Origin: a bacterium
GTDB taxonomy: Bacteria > Blakebacterota > Blakebacteria > Blakebacterales > Blakebacteraceae
Assembly: GCA_025774205.1 (NCBI GenBank)
Contig: JALGWK010000095.1
Span: 1-7,033, forward strand
DNA length: 7,033 bases
Reading direction: 5' to 3'
The notes beneath the pieces were generated by a model. The model had not been told where the DNA came from. It searched no databases and saw only the letters and a program-made list of their open reading frames with translations. Shown here piece after piece: positions 6,352 to 7,033 of the stretch (its first letter is position 1; each line of letters starts with the position of its first letter). A program made the translations under genes and the position numbers.

Positions 6352-6437
6352 TTCGCTAGGGGTGTTCCGCGGGAGACGCGGGGCTGAGAACAGACCCTCG
6401 AACCTGATCCGGGTAATACCGGCGCAGGAAAGCAGAA
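6352..6437 (+). promoter_or_regulatory. TPP riboswitch (THI element) upstream of thiC
   Basis: The conserved core is present: TAGGGGTG (6357-6364), CTGAGA (6383-6388), ACCC (6394-6397), GAACCTGATCCGGGTAATAC (6400-6419) and GCGCAGGAAAGC (6422-6433). Helices can be drawn as follows: P1, GCT 6355-6357 with AGC 6431-6433, possibly extended by TTC with GAA; P2, GGGT 6360-6363 with ACCC; P3, a perfect CCGCG/CGCGG hairpin 6367-6381; P4, CCTG 6403-6406 with CAGG 6425-6428; P5, CCGG 6409-6412 with CCGG 6419-6422. THI elements bind thiamine pyrophosphate and switch off thiamine genes. No terminator stem with a T-run follows. The Shine-Dalgarno directly abuts P1, so control of translation initiation is likely. 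Confidence 0.95.
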
Positions 6438-6441
6438 GAGG
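6436..6441 (+). promoter_or_regulatory. Ribosome-binding site of thiC, abutting riboswitch P1
   Basis: AAGAGG ends 6 nt before the ATG at 6448. It begins inside the possible 3' strand of P1, so ligand-stabilised P1 could mask it directly. It supports 6448 as the native start of thiC, in frame 1 of the window. Confidence 0.6.
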
Positions 6442-6447
6442 TATTCC

Positions 6448-7033
6448 ATGAGCGCTCAGCGCGCTGAAGATAACGAATCATCCCGCTTTGAACACGTCGC
6501 TTCCGGCAACGATCCGTCGAGCACGAACGCAGGTTCCACTCCGGGGAGTTTCGCCCGCCCGGCCGGCCGACTGGCAGGTGACCGATGGATTGCCGGTTCC
6601 GCCTTCAGGATTCGAGGCCGTAACTCAGCTCGAGCACGCGCGGCTCGGGAGGGTGACGCCCGAGATGAGAAGGGTAGCGGAGCGGGAAGCGCACCTCACC
6701 GAGGAGCAGGTACGGGAGGAGATCGCCGCCGGACGCCTGCTCATAACCGCCAACCGGATACATCTCTCGTACAACCTCGAACCGATGGCGGTGCGGACAC
6801 CGCCATGGATCTGTCGACCGGCGGAGATCTGGATGAGTGCCGCGAAGCGATCATCCACCATTCAAGCGTGCCTATCGGCACGGTTCCGATCTATTCGATG
6901 ATCATTGACCGGGACGTCCGGGATCTGACCCATGAGGACATCATTGCGGAGATAGAGAAGCAGGCGAAACAGGGGGTTGATTTCTTCACGATCCATGCCG
7001 GGCTGCTTCGGGAACATCTGCCGTATATCGCCC
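6448..7033 (+). pseudogene. thiC: thiC, phosphomethylpyrimidine synthase, N-terminal part, frame-disrupted (runs off the window)
   Basis: ThiC is the radical-SAM enzyme that turns aminoimidazole ribotide into the thiamine pyrimidine (HMP-P). The TPP riboswitch and ribosome-binding site lead into the ATG at 6448, which opens frame 1. ThiC homology first appears in frame 2, about 6578-6790: [20 protein letters not shown], then [18 protein letters not shown] and LEPMA. It then returns to frame 1 from about 6790: [52 protein letters not shown]. Frame 1 has no stop from 6448 to the end, but its middle (about 6600-6790) is Arg/Gly-rich and unlike ThiC. The stretch normally between LEPMxIG and GADTVMDL, about 36 residues in E. 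coli ThiC and including the NANIG motif, is missing. As written no single frame encodes a working ThiC. It is either a real pseudogene or an assembly/sequencing error. The Fe-S and C-terminal part lies beyond the window. Confidence 0.8.
6785..6806. repeat. Perfect 9-bp inverted repeat at the thiC deletion junction
   Basis: ATGGCGGTG (6785-6793) and CACCGCCAT (6798-6806) are exact reverse complements around CGGA. The left arm begins in the LEPMA codons of frame 2 and the right arm lies in the ADTAM codons of frame 1, so the dyad straddles the place where the conserved segment is missing. Confidence 0.7.

Noticed and set aside
1-7033. CRISPR arrays, tRNA genes, insertion sequences or attachment sites
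   Set aside because: No regularly spaced repeats, cloverleaf-like segments, transposase genes or terminal inverted repeats were seen by reading the window; a short or degenerate example could still have been missed.

Overview
The window reads as a GC-rich bacterial chromosome segment. The likely source is a member of the FCB superphylum or a neighbouring uncultured phylum (the Krumholzibacteria, Eisenbacteria or Latescibacteria type). This placement is an inference. It rests on a secreted M14 carboxypeptidase that ends in a FlgD-like/type IX-style C-terminal sorting domain, and on a TPP-riboswitch-thiC arrangement. No rRNA or other taxonomic marker is present.

Layout: (1) Positions 1-1558 (+) hold the 3' part of the secreted carboxypeptidase gene. 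(2) Positions 1604-4889 (+) are a compact ferrous-iron (Feo) operon. A good sigma70-type promoter has an iron-box-like operator on its start site. It is followed by an unusual regulator with a membrane anchor, a DtxR-type metal-sensing part and two FeoA/SH3 domains. FeoB then comes as two separate genes, a cytosolic G-protein part and a membrane permease part. The junctions are tight (ATGA and TGATG overlaps), so the three genes are probably co-transcribed and translationally coupled. (3) Positions 4914-6164 (-) are a convergent GT-A glycosyltransferase resembling mannosylglycerate/glucosylglycerate synthases, which make compatible solutes. (4) Positions 6165-6447 are a divergent intergenic region with a candidate promoter and a clear TPP riboswitch. 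(5) From 6448 to the window end (+) is the start of thiC (pyrimidine branch of thiamine synthesis). As given, its reading frame is disrupted: ThiC homology changes frame twice and about 36 conserved residues are missing.

How the genes work together: the Feo cluster looks like a self-contained Fe(II) sensing and import module. The metal sensor is predicted to sit at the membrane and carries a FeoA domain that could touch FeoB. Its operon has a site resembling the DtxR/IdeR consensus. A sensor physically linked to its own transporter is the most interesting idea in this window. The second is the thiC lesion, whose deletion junction creates a perfect 9-bp inverted repeat. It needs to be separated from an assembly or sequencing artefact.
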